A DNA stretch of 64,000 bases from Bradyrhizobium diazoefficiens (lineage in GTDB: Bacteria; Pseudomonadota; Alphaproteobacteria; Rhizobiales; Xanthobacteraceae). This document shows positions 39,538-48,656 of this stretch, piece after piece (the first letter of the stretch is position 1; each line of letters opens with the position of its first letter). Location: NCBI RefSeq assembly GCF_018131015.1, contig NZ_JAFCJJ010000017.1:1-64000 (forward strand). The letters run 5' to 3'. Below the pieces are notes generated by a model. The model did not search any database, was not told the origin of the DNA, and worked only from the letters and a program-made list of their open reading frames with translations. Both the position numbers and the translations under genes were made by a program.

Positions 39538-41199
39538 CTACATCGCCTCGTAGTTCGGTCCGCCGCCGCCCTCCGGGGGAACCCAGGTGATGTTGCCGTT
39601 GGGATCCTTCACGTCGCAGGTTTTGCAGTGGACGCAGTTCTGGGCGTTGATCTGGTAGCGCGGGCTCGCGCCATCCTCGACCCACTCATAGACGCCGGCC
39701 GGGCAATAGCGGTTGGAGGGACCGGCGAAGACGTCGTGCTCCGAGGTCTTCTGCAGGTTCATGTCCGCAACCTTCAGATGGACCGGCTGGTCCTCCTCGT
39801 GATTGGTGTTGGACAGGAAGACCGAGGACAGCTTGTCGAACGAGATCTTGCCGTCCGGCTTCGGGTAGTTCTTCGGCGCGTGGCTCCTGGCCGGATCGAG
39901 CGTCGCGCGATCGGGCTTGGCGTGCGACTGGGTGCCGAACAGCGAGAAGCCGAACAGCGAGGTGCACCACATGTCGAAGCCGCCGAGACCGACGCCGAGG
40001 AAGGTGCCGAACTTCGCCAGCAGTGGCTTGGCGTTGCGGACCAGGAACAGATCCTTGCCGACGGGCGAGCCGCGCCACGCATTTTCGTAATCGACGAGCT
40101 CGTCATTGGCGCAGCCCGCGGCCAGCGCGGCGGCGACATGCTCGGCGGCGAGCATGCCGGTGCCCATCGCATTGTGCACGCCCTTGATGCGCGGCACGTT
40201 GACGAAGCCCGCGGCGCAGCCGACCAGCGCGCCACCGGCGAAGCTCAGCCTCGGCACCGACTGGTAACCGCCCTCGGTGATCGCGCGCGCGCCATAGGCA
40301 AGGCGCTTGCCGCCCTCCAGCGTCGTGCGAACCGCGGGATGGGTCTTGAAGCGCTGGAATTCGTCGAAGGGCGACAGATAGGGATCGTCGTAGTTGAGAT
40401 GCACGACGAAGCCGATCGAAACCAGGTTCTCGTCGTAATGGTAGAGGAAGCTGCCGCCGCCGGTCTTGTCGTTGAGCGGCCAGCCGAGCGAGTGCTGCAC
40501 CAGGCCCTTCTGGTGCTTGGCCGGGTCGATCTGCCAGACCTCCTTCAATCCGATGCCGAATTTCGGCGGCTCGCTGCTGGAATCCAGCGCGAATTTCGCG
40601 ATCAGCTGCTTGGTGAGGGAGCCGCGGGCGCCTTCGGCGAACAGCGTGTACTTGCCGAGCAATTCCATGCCGCGGGTGAAGGAGTCCTTCAGCGTGCCGT
40701 CCCTGGCGATACCCATGTCGCCGGTGGCGATGCCGCGAACCGCGCCCTGCTCGTCATAGAGCACCTCGGCGGCGGCAAAGCCCGGATAGATCTCGACGCC
40801 GAGCGCTTCCGCCTTGCGTCCGAGCCAGCGGCAGACATTGCCGAGCGAACCGATATAGCAATGATGATTGCTCATCAGCGGCGGCATGATGAAGTTCGGC
40901 AGCTTGATCGAGCCGGCCTCGCTGAACCAGAGGAAGCGATCGTCCTTCACCTGGGTTTTCAGCGGGCAATCGGAATCCTCGCGCCAGTCGGGAAACAGCT
41001 TGTCGAGGCCGGCGGGATCGATCACCGCGCCCGAGAGAATATGGGCGCCGACCTCAGACCCCTTCTCGACCACGACGACGTTGAGATCGGCATTGAGCTG
41101 CTTCAGCCGGATCGCGGCCGCTAGGCCCGAGGGGCCGGCGCCGACGATGACGACGTCGAATTCCATGGATTCGCGCGGGGGGAGTTCTGCGGTGCTCAT
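39538..41199 (-). CDS. Electron transfer flavoprotein-ubiquinone oxidoreductase
   Basis: A 553-residue inner membrane enzyme that passes electrons from ETF, and so from acyl-CoA and amino acid dehydrogenases, to ubiquinone. The FAD-binding motif VVIVGAGPSGLAAAIRL is at about 15-31. ETF-QO hallmarks include FAEGARGSLTKQLI and the C-terminal 4Fe-4S cysteines in CPAGVYEWV and CVHCKTCDVKDPNGNITW. Length fits the family. The start ATG is clear at 41199. It is divergent from the uracil-DNA glycosylase across 134 bp. Confidence 0.96.
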   Translation of the reverse strand: MSTAELPPRESMEFDVVIVGAGPSGLAAAIRLKQLNADLNVVVVEKGSEVGAHILSGAVIDPAGLDKLFPDWREDSDCPLKTQVKDDRFLWFSEAGSIKLPNFIMPPLMSNHHCYIGSLGNVCRWLGRKAEALGVEIYPGFAAAEVLYDEQGAVRGIATGDMGIARDGTLKDSFTRGMELLGKYTLFAEGARGSLTKQLIAKFALDSSSEPPKFGIGLKEVWQIDPAKHQKGLVQHSLGWPLNDKTGGGSFLYHYDENLVSIGFVVHLNYDDPYLSPFDEFQRFKTHPAVRTTLEGGKRLAYGARAITEGGYQSVPRLSFAGGALVGCAAGFVNVPRIKGVHNAMGTGMLAAEHVAAALAAGCANDELVDYENAWRGSPVGKDLFLVRNAKPLLAKFGTFLGVGLGGFDMWCTSLFGFSLFGTQSHAKPDRATLDPARSHAPKNYPKPDGKISFDKLSSVFLSNTNHEEDQPVHLKVADMNLQKTSEHDVFAGPSNRYCPAGVYEWVEDGASPRYQINAQNCVHCKTCDVKDPNGNITWVPPEGGGGPNYEAM

Positions 41200-41333
41200 C
41201 TGATCTCAGCCCTTGAGATGGTTCCGGTCATTTGGGCCCCCTTGTTTCCGATTTTTCCGGGTAGGACAACCACGGAAATGCGTTCCGCTGGGATGCAAGG
41301 CCGCCCAGAATGATGTAAAAGTCAGACTTTCCA

Positions 41334-42140
41334 ATGATCCCCGAACCCGCCCCCACCGTCCGCGAGCTTTTGGCCTTCTATCTGGAGGCTGGGGTCGACT
41401 GCGCGCTGGGGGAGGAACCGATCGACCGGCTGGCCGAGGCGGATGCCCCGCCGCCGGCCCCGCGCGCGATACCGCCGGCCGAGGCACCGCGGCCCGTGGC
41501 TGCACCTGCCGTGATGCGCGGTGAAGCCGCGCCTGCGCCCGACATTGCCATTGCCTCGGCGCGCGAGGCCGCGCGCACCGCACCGACGCTGGAGGCGTTG
41601 CGCGAGCTGATGCAGGGTTTTGAGGGTTGCGCGCTGAAGCATACGGCGACGCGGCTGGTGTTTGCCGACGGCAATCCGCAGGCGCGCATCATGTTCGTCG
41701 GCGAGGCGCCCGGGCGCGACGAGGACATCGAGGGATTGCCCTTCGTCGGACGCAGCGGAAAGCTGCTCGACCTCATGATCGGCGCGATCGGGCTCAACCG
41801 CTCGACCGCCTACATCGCCAACGTGATCCCGTGGCGGCCGCCCGGCAACCGGACGCCGACGCCGCAGGAGACGCAGGTGTGCCTGCCCTTCATCCAGCGC
41901 CAGATCGAGTTGGTGAATCCCGACGTGCTGGTGACGCTCGGCAATCCGTCGACGCAGACGCTGCTGTCGACCCGCGAAGGCATCATGCGCACCCGCGGCC
42001 GCTGGTTCGACTACGACACCGGCAGCCGCACCATCCGCGCGCTGCCGACCTTCCACCCGGCCTATCTCCTGCGCTCGCCGTCCTACAAGCGGCTGGCCTG
42101 GCAGGATCTGCGCGCGATCGCGAAGGCGCTGGCGGGCTGA
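41334..42140 (+). CDS. Uracil-DNA glycosylase, family 4-like
   Basis: A 268-residue glycosylase. The motif A segment FVGEAPGRDEDIEGLPFVGRSG is at 121-142, and motif B HPAYLLRSP at 241-249. It would excise uracil from deaminated DNA. Family 4 enzymes normally hold a 4Fe-4S cluster with four cysteines, but this protein has only C23, C99 and C183. Residues 25-85 are an Ala/Pro-rich linker with no predicted fold. Similar cysteine-poor forms are common in Rhizobiales as I recall. The start ATG 41334 follows no strong binding site; the overlap with the divergent promoter is normal. Confidence 0.9.
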   Translation: MIPEPAPTVRELLAFYLEAGVDCALGEEPIDRLAEADAPPPAPRAIPPAEAPRPVAAPAVMRGEAAPAPDIAIASAREAARTAPTLEALRELMQGFEGCALKHTATRLVFADGNPQARIMFVGEAPGRDEDIEGLPFVGRSGKLLDLMIGAIGLNRSTAYIANVIPWRPPGNRTPTPQETQVCLPFIQRQIELVNPDVLVTLGNPSTQTLLSTREGIMRTRGRWFDYDTGSRTIRALPTFHPAYLLRSPSYKRLAWQDLRAIAKALAG

Positions 42141-42165
42141 CGCTCGCGTAATCCGGGCGCGAGCA

Positions 42166-43674
42166 TCAGCTCCCCTTCGGCCGCACGATGGCCCAGCCGA
42201 TGCGCAGGAGCTGCTGGCGGCCGGTCACCAGCCATTCGAACGAGCGCGGCACCTCCGGCACGATGCCGGGAAAGCGCTGCAGGATTTCCGGCGGCGGAGT
42301 GCCGGCGGTGTCGGAGGCGCGCCAGACCACGACGCCACCGGTCTCCCCAAAGCGCGCCGGCGTCATCCATGGCGTGCGCGCAGGCTCCGCATCGATGAAG
42401 AGATGCGGCCGGCCCGAATGCAGCGTGATCAGGCTCGCAAGCTGGGTTTCGCCGGCGACCGCGCGCAGGCGAAGATTGGTGCGCCGGGCAAAGCTCTCAT
42501 CGAAGAAATTGGCGATCGCGCGCGCCGGCATCGAGGTCGCGACCTCGCTTGAGCCGGTGAAGGGCAGGAACAGCACGGCCAGCACGACGCCGGCCGCCGG
42601 CGCCACCACCGCGGCCGCCCACGCCATGCGCAGCGTGCGCGCGCGGCGCATCGCGATGAGATCGCCGGCCGCCACCACCACGGCAAGCCCCACCATGACC
42701 AGCACGACGCCGGCACCGCCGACGACGGTATCGAGCCCGAGCAGGCCGGCGAGTGCGACCGCGCCAAGCGCGGGCGCGAAGGCGAAGAAATAGACGAAGC
42801 TGCGCGCCAGCGGCTCGACCGGCGGCCGGTAGATGATCGGCGCGTCCTCGTCCTTGCCGGCAAACAGGCGGGTGTTGAGGAAGGTCAGGGCCGGGATCGC
42901 CGCCGCACCGAGCACGAGGCCGCCGAGCAACCAGGCGGCGTTCAGCGCGCGGGCCGGGAGCTCGGAGAGCTGCGGCAAGGCGGGCAGGACGAAGGTCTCG
43001 GCGCGCATCAGCCAGACGGCGTAGGGCACCGCCAGCACCGCGACGACGATGAGGGCAAACAGCGGATCGAGCGCGCGCAGCGTGCGGCGGCCGCCGGCGG
43101 TCGCGAGCGCGAAGACGACAAGCAGCGCGATGAGGAAGATCGCCGCGGGCGTGGTGAGCAGCAACAACCCGGCCTCGATCGACCAGGCGAACCAGGCATT
43201 GCCGCGGCGCTGGCCGATGATCTGCCAGGAATGCAGCAGCAGCAGCGCCCATAGCGGCCGCGCCAGCACCAGCGGGCCGAATTCAAGCGCGGGCGAGGAA
43301 AAGGCCAGCACCGTCATGGTGAGCAGCACGGCAAGAACCGCCTGCTGGCCGCCGACCACCGCGCGGGCGAGATGATAGAGCGTGACCAGGGTCGCGATCT
43401 CGCAGAGCTCGGCGAGGACATAGACGCCGAACATGTGGCCGCCCGCGGCACGATAGGCGATGTCGGCGAGCCAGAACGGCAAGGGCGGGCCGAGATCGGT
43501 GCCGACCTGGTATTCGCGGCCGAAGGCGAGCAAGGTCGCAAGATGCCCGGGCGGACTGCGGTAGAACAGCAGCGCCACGGCCAGCCACATCGCGGCCTGC
43601 AACAGCACGGCGATCCACACGATCAGCCGCGGCCGGGCGCGAATGAGCTCGATGACCAGGGAGGTAAACCGCAT
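42166..43674 (-). CDS. GT39-type glycosyltransferase, membrane protein
   Basis: A 502-residue polytopic protein with about ten to twelve helices and a C-terminal soluble part. The first periplasmic loop, REYQVGTDLGPPLPFWLADIAYRAAG, resembles the catalytic loop of GT39/ArnT-like transferases, with an aspartate where the acid is expected. Such enzymes move sugars from polyprenyl phosphate to lipid or protein in the periplasm. The acceptor is unknown. ATG 43674 is chosen; an in-frame TTG eight codons upstream lacks a site. It follows rnhB on the same strand. Confidence 0.82.
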   Translation of the reverse strand: MRFTSLVIELIRARPRLIVWIAVLLQAAMWLAVALLFYRSPPGHLATLLAFGREYQVGTDLGPPLPFWLADIAYRAAGGHMFGVYVLAELCEIATLVTLYHLARAVVGGQQAVLAVLLTMTVLAFSSPALEFGPLVLARPLWALLLLHSWQIIGQRRGNAWFAWSIEAGLLLLTTPAAIFLIALLVVFALATAGGRRTLRALDPLFALIVVAVLAVPYAVWLMRAETFVLPALPQLSELPARALNAAWLLGGLVLGAAAIPALTFLNTRLFAGKDEDAPIIYRPPVEPLARSFVYFFAFAPALGAVALAGLLGLDTVVGGAGVVLVMVGLAVVVAAGDLIAMRRARTLRMAWAAAVVAPAAGVVLAVLFLPFTGSSEVATSMPARAIANFFDESFARRTNLRLRAVAGETQLASLITLHSGRPHLFIDAEPARTPWMTPARFGETGGVVVWRASDTAGTPPPEILQRFPGIVPEVPRSFEWLVTGRQQLLRIGWAIVRPKGS

Positions 43675-43766
43675 GCAACGCCCGAAAGATGCAGCCAACC
43701 CGTCCAGCCGGCCCTATACGCTCAGGGATGTCTGATAAAGGGCGGCGCGCGTCGTGGCAACCGCGA

Positions 43767-44552
43767 CTAGAGATTGGCCGAGGCGTCGATCTCCAGGCCC
43801 GCTTGCACCCGCAGCTCGATCTCGGTGGCGGAGAACAGGTCGCGCGCCGGCTCGACCGTCCAGGGCATGTGCTTGGCGCGGGCGGCGGCGACGGGAGCGA
43901 AGAAGCTGCGGTGGTGGACGGTCGGGCCGAGGCGGTCCAGCGCGTCGAGGTGCTCGGGAACGCCGTAGCCCTTGTGCTGCTCGAAACCGTAGCCGGGGCA
44001 GTCTTGCGCCAGCGCGCACATCAGCCGGTCGCGCGTCACCTTGGCGACGATCGAGGCCGCCGCGATCGACAGCACGATGCCGTCGCCGCCGATCACCGCC
44101 TCGCAGTCGCAGTCGGTATCGAGCCGGTCACGGCCGTCGACGAAGACGTGGCGGGGCGCCTCGGGCAGCGCCAGCACCGCGCGCTTCAGCGCCCAGAGCG
44201 AGGCGCGCAGGATGTTGTCGCGATCGATGCGGGCGGGCGAGGCGATGGCGACCGAGACCTGCGCGGTGGCGCAGATCCTGTCGAACAGTTTTTCACGCTC
44301 CTCCGCGGTCAGCCGCTTGGAATCGTCGATGCCGCGGGGAACGCGGTCGGGGTCGAGGATCACCGCCGCGGCCACAACGGGACCCGCGAGCGGCCCGCGG
44401 CCGGCCTCGTCGCAGCCCGCCACGGGCCAGATTCCGCGCTTGATCAGCGCGCGCTCGCGGCGAAAGCTCGCCCTGGCAGGCGCGGCCTTCTTCGTGACGC
44501 TCGGCTGCGGCGCGTCCTTGGCTGGCTTCCTGGCGGATTTGTCCCGAATCAT
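43767..44552 (-). CDS. rnhB: Ribonuclease HII
   Basis: A 261-residue RNase HII that cuts RNA in RNA-DNA hybrids and starts ribonucleotide removal from DNA. The acidic active site starts with D48 and E49 in [15 protein letters not shown]; a third acid is D139 in HVFVDGRD. The strand with [15 protein letters not shown] and the [16 protein letters not shown] loop follow. An N-terminal basic extension of about 38 residues precedes the core, as in other Rhizobiales. The start is ATG 44552. It sits between the radical SAM gene and the GT39 gene. Confidence 0.95.
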   Translation of the reverse strand: MIRDKSARKPAKDAPQPSVTKKAAPARASFRRERALIKRGIWPVAGCDEAGRGPLAGPVVAAAVILDPDRVPRGIDDSKRLTAEEREKLFDRICATAQVSVAIASPARIDRDNILRASLWALKRAVLALPEAPRHVFVDGRDRLDTDCDCEAVIGGDGIVLSIAAASIVAKVTRDRLMCALAQDCPGYGFEQHKGYGVPEHLDALDRLGPTVHHRSFFAPVAAARAKHMPWTVEPARDLFSATEIELRVQAGLEIDASANL

Positions 44553-44638
44553 GGCCGGGATCGTGCGCAAGCATCCCGGCCAGCGCAACCGGGAACCCCG
44601 GACAATTCCCGTTATTCAGACAGGCGTCGCAAGCCGCC

Positions 44639-45814
44639 TCAGAACAGGCTGAGCTGATCGCCGTTCTGCCTGGGTCTGGCAAAATGATCCGTGGTCAGCT
44701 TCGCACGCCGCTTGTTCAGGCCGAGCCGGCCGCAGGCGATCTCGAAGCGGCGGCCGATGGTCCAGGCCATCGGGCCGGTGCCCTTCATCCGCTCGCCCCA
44801 TTTCGCGTCGTAGTCGCGCCCGCCGCGCATGTCGCGGATCAGCGTGAAGACGTGGCGATAGCGATCCGGATAGTTCGCCATCAGCCATTCGCGGAAGAGA
44901 TCGCGCACCTCGAGCGGCAGCCGCAGCAGCACGTAGGAGGCTTCCTTGACGCCGGCATGGGCCGCCGCATCCAGGATGCGCTCGATCTCGGAATCGTTCA
45001 GCGCAGGGATCACGGGGGCGACCATCACGGTGGTCGGAATGCCGGCCTCCGAGAGCTGCTTCAGCGCCTCCAGCCGCTTCGGCGGCGTCGCGGCGCGCGG
45101 CTCCATGGTGCGCGCGAGTTTTGGATCGAGCGTCGTGACCGAGATGCCGACCTTGGCGAGGTTGCGCTTGGCCATGCGGGCGAGGATGTCGATGTCGCGG
45201 GTGACCAGCGCCGACTTGGTGACGATGCCGACGGGATGGCCGGCGCGCTCCAGCACCTCGAGAATGCCGCGCATGATTTTGCGCTCGCGCTCGATCGGCT
45301 GGTAGGGATCGGTGTTGGTGCCGATCGCGATCATCCGCGGCTCGTAGCCTGCCGCGCTGAGCTCCTTCTCGAGCAGCGCCGGCGCCTCGGGCTTCGCGAA
45401 CAGCTTCGACTCGAAATCGAGGCCCGGCGAGAGGCCGAGATAGGCGTGCGTCGGCCGCGCAAAGCAATAGACGCAGCCATGCTCGCAGCCGCGATAGGGA
45501 TTGATGGAGCGGTCGAAGCCGATGTCGGGGGAATCGTTGCGGGTGATGACCTTGCGCGAGGTGTCGATCGCCACGCTGGTCTTGAACGGCGGCAGGTCTT
45601 CCAGGCTCTGCCAGCCGTCGTCGAAGACAACCCGCGCCTCGGCCTCATAGCGGCCGCTGGCGTTGGACTGCGCGCCCCGCCCCCGCCTGCGCTGGCGGTC
45701 GATGGCGACCGCCAGCTCAGGAAAGTCGGAAGGGGTATCCGAAGGCGCACCCGCCTGCTCGGAGGGCGCCGTGACCGGCGGGTGCTTGAGAGCAGAAGAC
45801 GAAGCTGGACTCAT
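44639..45814 (-). CDS. PA0069-family radical SAM protein
   Basis: A 391-residue radical SAM enzyme of the spore photoproduct lyase-like PA0069 family. The 4Fe-4S binding cysteines are C110, C114 and C117 in GCEHGCVYCFARP. Supporting segments are FDRSINPYRGCEHG, IAIGTNTDPYQPIER and VMVAPVIPALND. Members are common and often near rnhB, but the reaction is unknown; DNA or RNA repair is only a guess. It lies 86 bp upstream of rnhB on the same strand. The start ATG is at 45814. Confidence 0.9.
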   Translation of the reverse strand: MSPASSSALKHPPVTAPSEQAGAPSDTPSDFPELAVAIDRQRRRGRGAQSNASGRYEAEARVVFDDGWQSLEDLPPFKTSVAIDTSRKVITRNDSPDIGFDRSINPYRGCEHGCVYCFARPTHAYLGLSPGLDFESKLFAKPEAPALLEKELSAAGYEPRMIAIGTNTDPYQPIERERKIMRGILEVLERAGHPVGIVTKSALVTRDIDILARMAKRNLAKVGISVTTLDPKLARTMEPRAATPPKRLEALKQLSEAGIPTTVMVAPVIPALNDSEIERILDAAAHAGVKEASYVLLRLPLEVRDLFREWLMANYPDRYRHVFTLIRDMRGGRDYDAKWGERMKGTGPMAWTIGRRFEIACGRLGLNKRRAKLTTDHFARPRQNGDQLSLF

Positions 45815-46016
45815 GCAGCCAAGATAGCATGCAAATGGAACAAATCAAGAACACCAAACAAAAAACTGGAAAACAACCCCATGCACCGATGGCGCCGCTG
45901 GAACCAAGGCGATGACGATGGCGGGGGTGGACCTCGGCAGCCGCCTGACAAGTCAGCGAGAATCGGCCGCGGCGAGCAGCGGCCACGTCGCGGCTCGTTT
46001 GACGCTACTTGCCACC

Positions 46017-47867
46017 CTACTTGGCCGCGACGAAGTAGAAATCCCGCCGCCCCGAGATCGAGCCGTAGCTGAACGGCTGCTGCTCGTTCCGCGTCATCTC
46101 CATCACGTCGTCGCGGACATAGTCGAACAACCGTCGGACCTCGAGGCCGGGGGTCTGAACGTTCTTGGCGAAGGCCATCGCGAACGGACTGTTGGCCCCG
46201 TCGCCGTCGGACGCCTGCTGTCCGTCCTTGGCGGCGTAAACCACCATCGTCCCGGCCGCCGGCTCGATCGCGGCGAGACCGCCTGACACGGAGCGCGACG
46301 CGACCGTCAAGGTCCGCTTCATCTTCATCTTGAAGGGATTGTCGCGGCAGGCATCGAGGATGACGAGCCGCAGCCGGCTCGCGCGCTCGGCCGCATTGAG
46401 AACCTGGTCGAGCGGAACGGCTTCGAAGCCGATATCGCGATCCGCACCGATCTTCGCATCGACCGGCACGAGGTAGTTGATGCCTCCGACTTCCATGCCA
46501 TGGCCCGCGTAGTAGATCGCAGCCCAATCCGCCTTCTCGGCCAGCGCGGCGAAATCGCGGAGCGCGCCGACCAGCGCATCTTTCCTGAGATTGGTCAGCA
46601 AGGTGACGGACGTGAACCCGATGCGGTTCAGGACACCGGCAACCAGCCTCGCGTCGCGCTCCGGGTTCAGCAATGCGGGCGCATTTTCATAAGCGGAATT
46701 GCCGATGACGAGCGCCACGCGACGCTCACCGGGCACCGGAAGCGCCGCAGCGATCGAGGGCGCAGTTACGACCACGGTTGTCTGCGCCTGCGACGGAGCG
46801 GCCGCCACTGCCGAAGGCGGCGACGGCAGGGCCGCAAGATGATCCTGCGCGGTCTTCAAAAGCTGCTTTTGCCAGCCCCGGCCGTCCGGCGGCAGCAATT
46901 TGAGCGCAGCCTCGAAACTGCTCCGCGCCCTGGCGGTGTCGCCTGCCTTCTCATGGAGCAAGCCGCGATTGACGTAGGGCCAGGGATATTTCGGATCAAG
47001 CCGCGTCGCTTCGTTGTAATCGGCCATGGCGCGATCGTTGTCGCCCTTGTTGCCGTAGGCCCAGCCGCGACTGGTGAAGGCTATCGCGAAGTTCGGGCGA
47101 AGCCGTATCGCCTCGTTGTAGTCGGCGATGGCCCGATCATTGTCGCCGCTGTCCCGGTAGACGTTGCCGCGATTGAGATAAGGCCACTCGTTCTTCGGAT
47201 CGAGCCGCATCGCTTCGTTGTATTCGGCGACGGCCCCGTCGCGATCGCCTCGGGCGAGGTAGATAAGCCCGCGATTGTTGTGCGGCGTCCCGTATTTTGG
47301 ATCCAGCCGGATCGCCTGGTTGTAATCGGCAAGAGCGCGGTCGTCGTCGCCCTTGTTGTACCAGGCGAGGCCACGACCGTTAAAGGCAAATGCCATCTTC
47401 GGATTGAGCCGGATCGCCTCGTTGAAATCAGCGATGGCTCGGTCGTTATCACCCGTGTTCCGGAGGACGTTGGCGCGATTGGCGTAAGGCCACGCGGATT
47501 TCGGATCCAGCCGGATCGCTTCGTTGTATTCAGCGAGGGCCCGGTCGGGATCGCCTCTGACCAGATAGATATTGCCGCGATTGTCGTGCGGGGGCCCATA
47601 TGCCGGATTCAGCCGGATGGCCTGGTTGTAGTCGGCGAGAGCCCGGTCGTCGTCACCCTTGTTGTGCCAGGCGAAGCCGCGGTTGTTGTAGTTGATCCAT
47701 GGTTGTCCCGCCCCCGAATTGATTGCGCGCGTGCAGGCCGCGATGGCCACATCACCGCTGGCCGTCATGCAGGTGGCTGTGTCGCCCGCCGCGGCCGGGC
47801 TTGCGAGCGGGACCAGGACGACGAGCAGAGGTGCGGCAAGTGCCAGGCCTCGAAGAACGACTTTCAT
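46017..47867 (-). CDS. Caspase-like peptidase with TPR repeats
   Basis: A 616-residue exported protein. It has a signal peptide (about 1-27), eight tetratricopeptide repeats (about 61-335), a Pro/Ala linker, and a C-terminal caspase-like (C14) domain (about 383-610). The catalytic pair is H456 in YYAGHGMEVGG and C507 in LDACRDNPF, in proper order. The TPRs form a larger period of three repeats, 102 residues, occurring twice. Such orthocaspases cleave after basic residues, and targets in rhizobia are unknown. A CRP-like box lies upstream. It follows the DUF1127 gene by 69 bp, so they may be linked. A Trp or Arg substrate preference cannot be judged. Confidence 0.88.
   Translation of the reverse strand: MKVVLRGLALAAPLLVVLVPLASPAAAGDTATCMTASGDVAIAACTRAINSGAGQPWINYNNRGFAWHNKGDDDRALADYNQAIRLNPAYGPPHDNRGNIYLVRGDPDRALAEYNEAIRLDPKSAWPYANRANVLRNTGDNDRAIADFNEAIRLNPKMAFAFNGRGLAWYNKGDDDRALADYNQAIRLDPKYGTPHNNRGLIYLARGDRDGAVAEYNEAMRLDPKNEWPYLNRGNVYRDSGDNDRAIADYNEAIRLRPNFAIAFTSRGWAYGNKGDNDRAMADYNEATRLDPKYPWPYVNRGLLHEKAGDTARARSSFEAALKLLPPDGRGWQKQLLKTAQDHLAALPSPPSAVAAAPSQAQTTVVVTAPSIAAALPVPGERRVALVIGNSAYENAPALLNPERDARLVAGVLNRIGFTSVTLLTNLRKDALVGALRDFAALAEKADWAAIYYAGHGMEVGGINYLVPVDAKIGADRDIGFEAVPLDQVLNAAERASRLRLVILDACRDNPFKMKMKRTLTVASRSVSGGLAAIEPAAGTMVVYAAKDGQQASDGDGANSPFAMAFAKNVQTPGLEVRRLFDYVRDDVMEMTRNEQQPFSYGSISGRRDFYFVAAK
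46974..47687 (-). repeat. Nested TPR coding repeat, period 306 bp
   Basis: Within the caspase gene, two adjacent blocks, 47382-47687 and 47076-47381, encode the same three-TPR order (types A, B, C). The first helix of type A keeps NKGDDDRALADYNQAIRL, type B keeps ARGD, and type C keeps TGDNDRAIADFNEAIRL-like text. A partial third block follows. This points to a past duplication of a three-repeat unit. Confidence 0.8.
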
Positions 47868-47925
47868 GACAACGCCTGCAGCAGGGACAACCGCCTCGGT
47901 TTTCGCCCGGGGACGGGATGCCATC

Positions 47926-47941
47926 GGTGACGTAAATCACA
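47926..47941. promoter_or_regulatory. CRP-like dyad upstream of the caspase gene
   Basis: GGTGA-cgtaaa-TCACA matches nine of ten positions of the CRP consensus TGTGA-N6-TCACA. It lies about 60 bp before the caspase start and overlaps the DUF1127 stop. It could bind a CRP/FNR-family regulator. Confidence 0.4.
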
Positions 47942-48257
47942 TTTGGGTCTCCAAATTTGACCGAGCGGCCGGCTCGTTCCGTGCGTCGCTCACAGGATCT
48001 GGAGGCGCCTGATTGACGCGGCCGGAGGCATCTCGATTCGGCGAGTTGACGATGCTGTCGATCTCCAAGCGGCTGACGCCGATGTCCTTCAGCGTGCGAT
48101 CGTCCAGCGCGTGCAGTTGGGCACGTTGTCGGCCGCGCAGACGCCAGGCCGCAACAACTTCAAGGCAGCGGCCCACGAAAATCCCGCACCGGATGACGCG
48201 GCGCGCCAAGACAGGGTCCTGATTGGTCGCTTCCTGGCTCTTGGATACCGTGTCCAT
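47937..48257 (-). CDS. DUF1127 family protein
   Basis: A 106-residue protein whose central part, RQRAQLHALDDRTLKDIGVSRLEIDSIV, is the DUF1127 motif (YjiS-like). Members are small, basic proteins; in some alphaproteobacteria they influence RNA metabolism, phosphate and carbon handling, so a regulatory role is plausible. The ATG at 48257 has a strong AGAGGAGGG seven bases upstream; a longer frame to 48311 is rejected. The C-terminal 35 residues are less conserved. It is probably transcribed with the caspase gene downstream. Confidence 0.85.
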   Translation of the reverse strand: MDTVSKSQEATNQDPVLARRVIRCGIFVGRCLEVVAAWRLRGRQRAQLHALDDRTLKDIGVSRLEIDSIVNSPNRDASGRVNQAPPDPVSDARNEPAARSNLETQM

Positions 48258-48656
48258 GGCGCCCTCCTCTTGAGACGGCGTCACCTCGCACGGGCCAAAA
48301 GGCGCTTGCAAAGCAAGTTATGTTGGTTTGTAATGACCTTGTCGCGCAGGCGCGCTCGCGCCTCGACACCACTTCTGAAAAATCACACCGCCAGTGCCGC
48401 CGATGCGCGCATCCTGATGCCTGCTCAGGGTCAAAGCAGGATTTGTTGACGCGCCGGTTACCGGGACCGCTCCGTCCTCAGTAGCGGTAACGTATCGCGC
48501 CACGTCTGTTCAGCGCCACAACCAGACTTGGCGCCATTAAGCGGAGTGGACGAAGGTCTCTTCAGGGTGAAGGGCCATGATAGTCGCGGCCCCGCGCCGA
48601 GAGGGGTTCCTTTTTGCGCACGGCCGGTGTTTCCTCTCTCACGGCGGAGGACGGGC
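48258..48656. other. 399-bp divergent intergenic region, no gene seen
   Basis: It lies between the divergent DUF1127 and phosphotransferase genes and must hold both promoters. A short dyad CTTGC-aaa-GCAAG lies at about 48304-48316. No reading frame with a family look and no structural RNA was recognised. Short frames in it lack ribosome binding sites. Confidence 0.5.

Noticed and set aside
39436-41124. 562-codon plus-strand frame opposite ETF-QO
   Set aside because: Antisense shadow of a clear enzyme gene.
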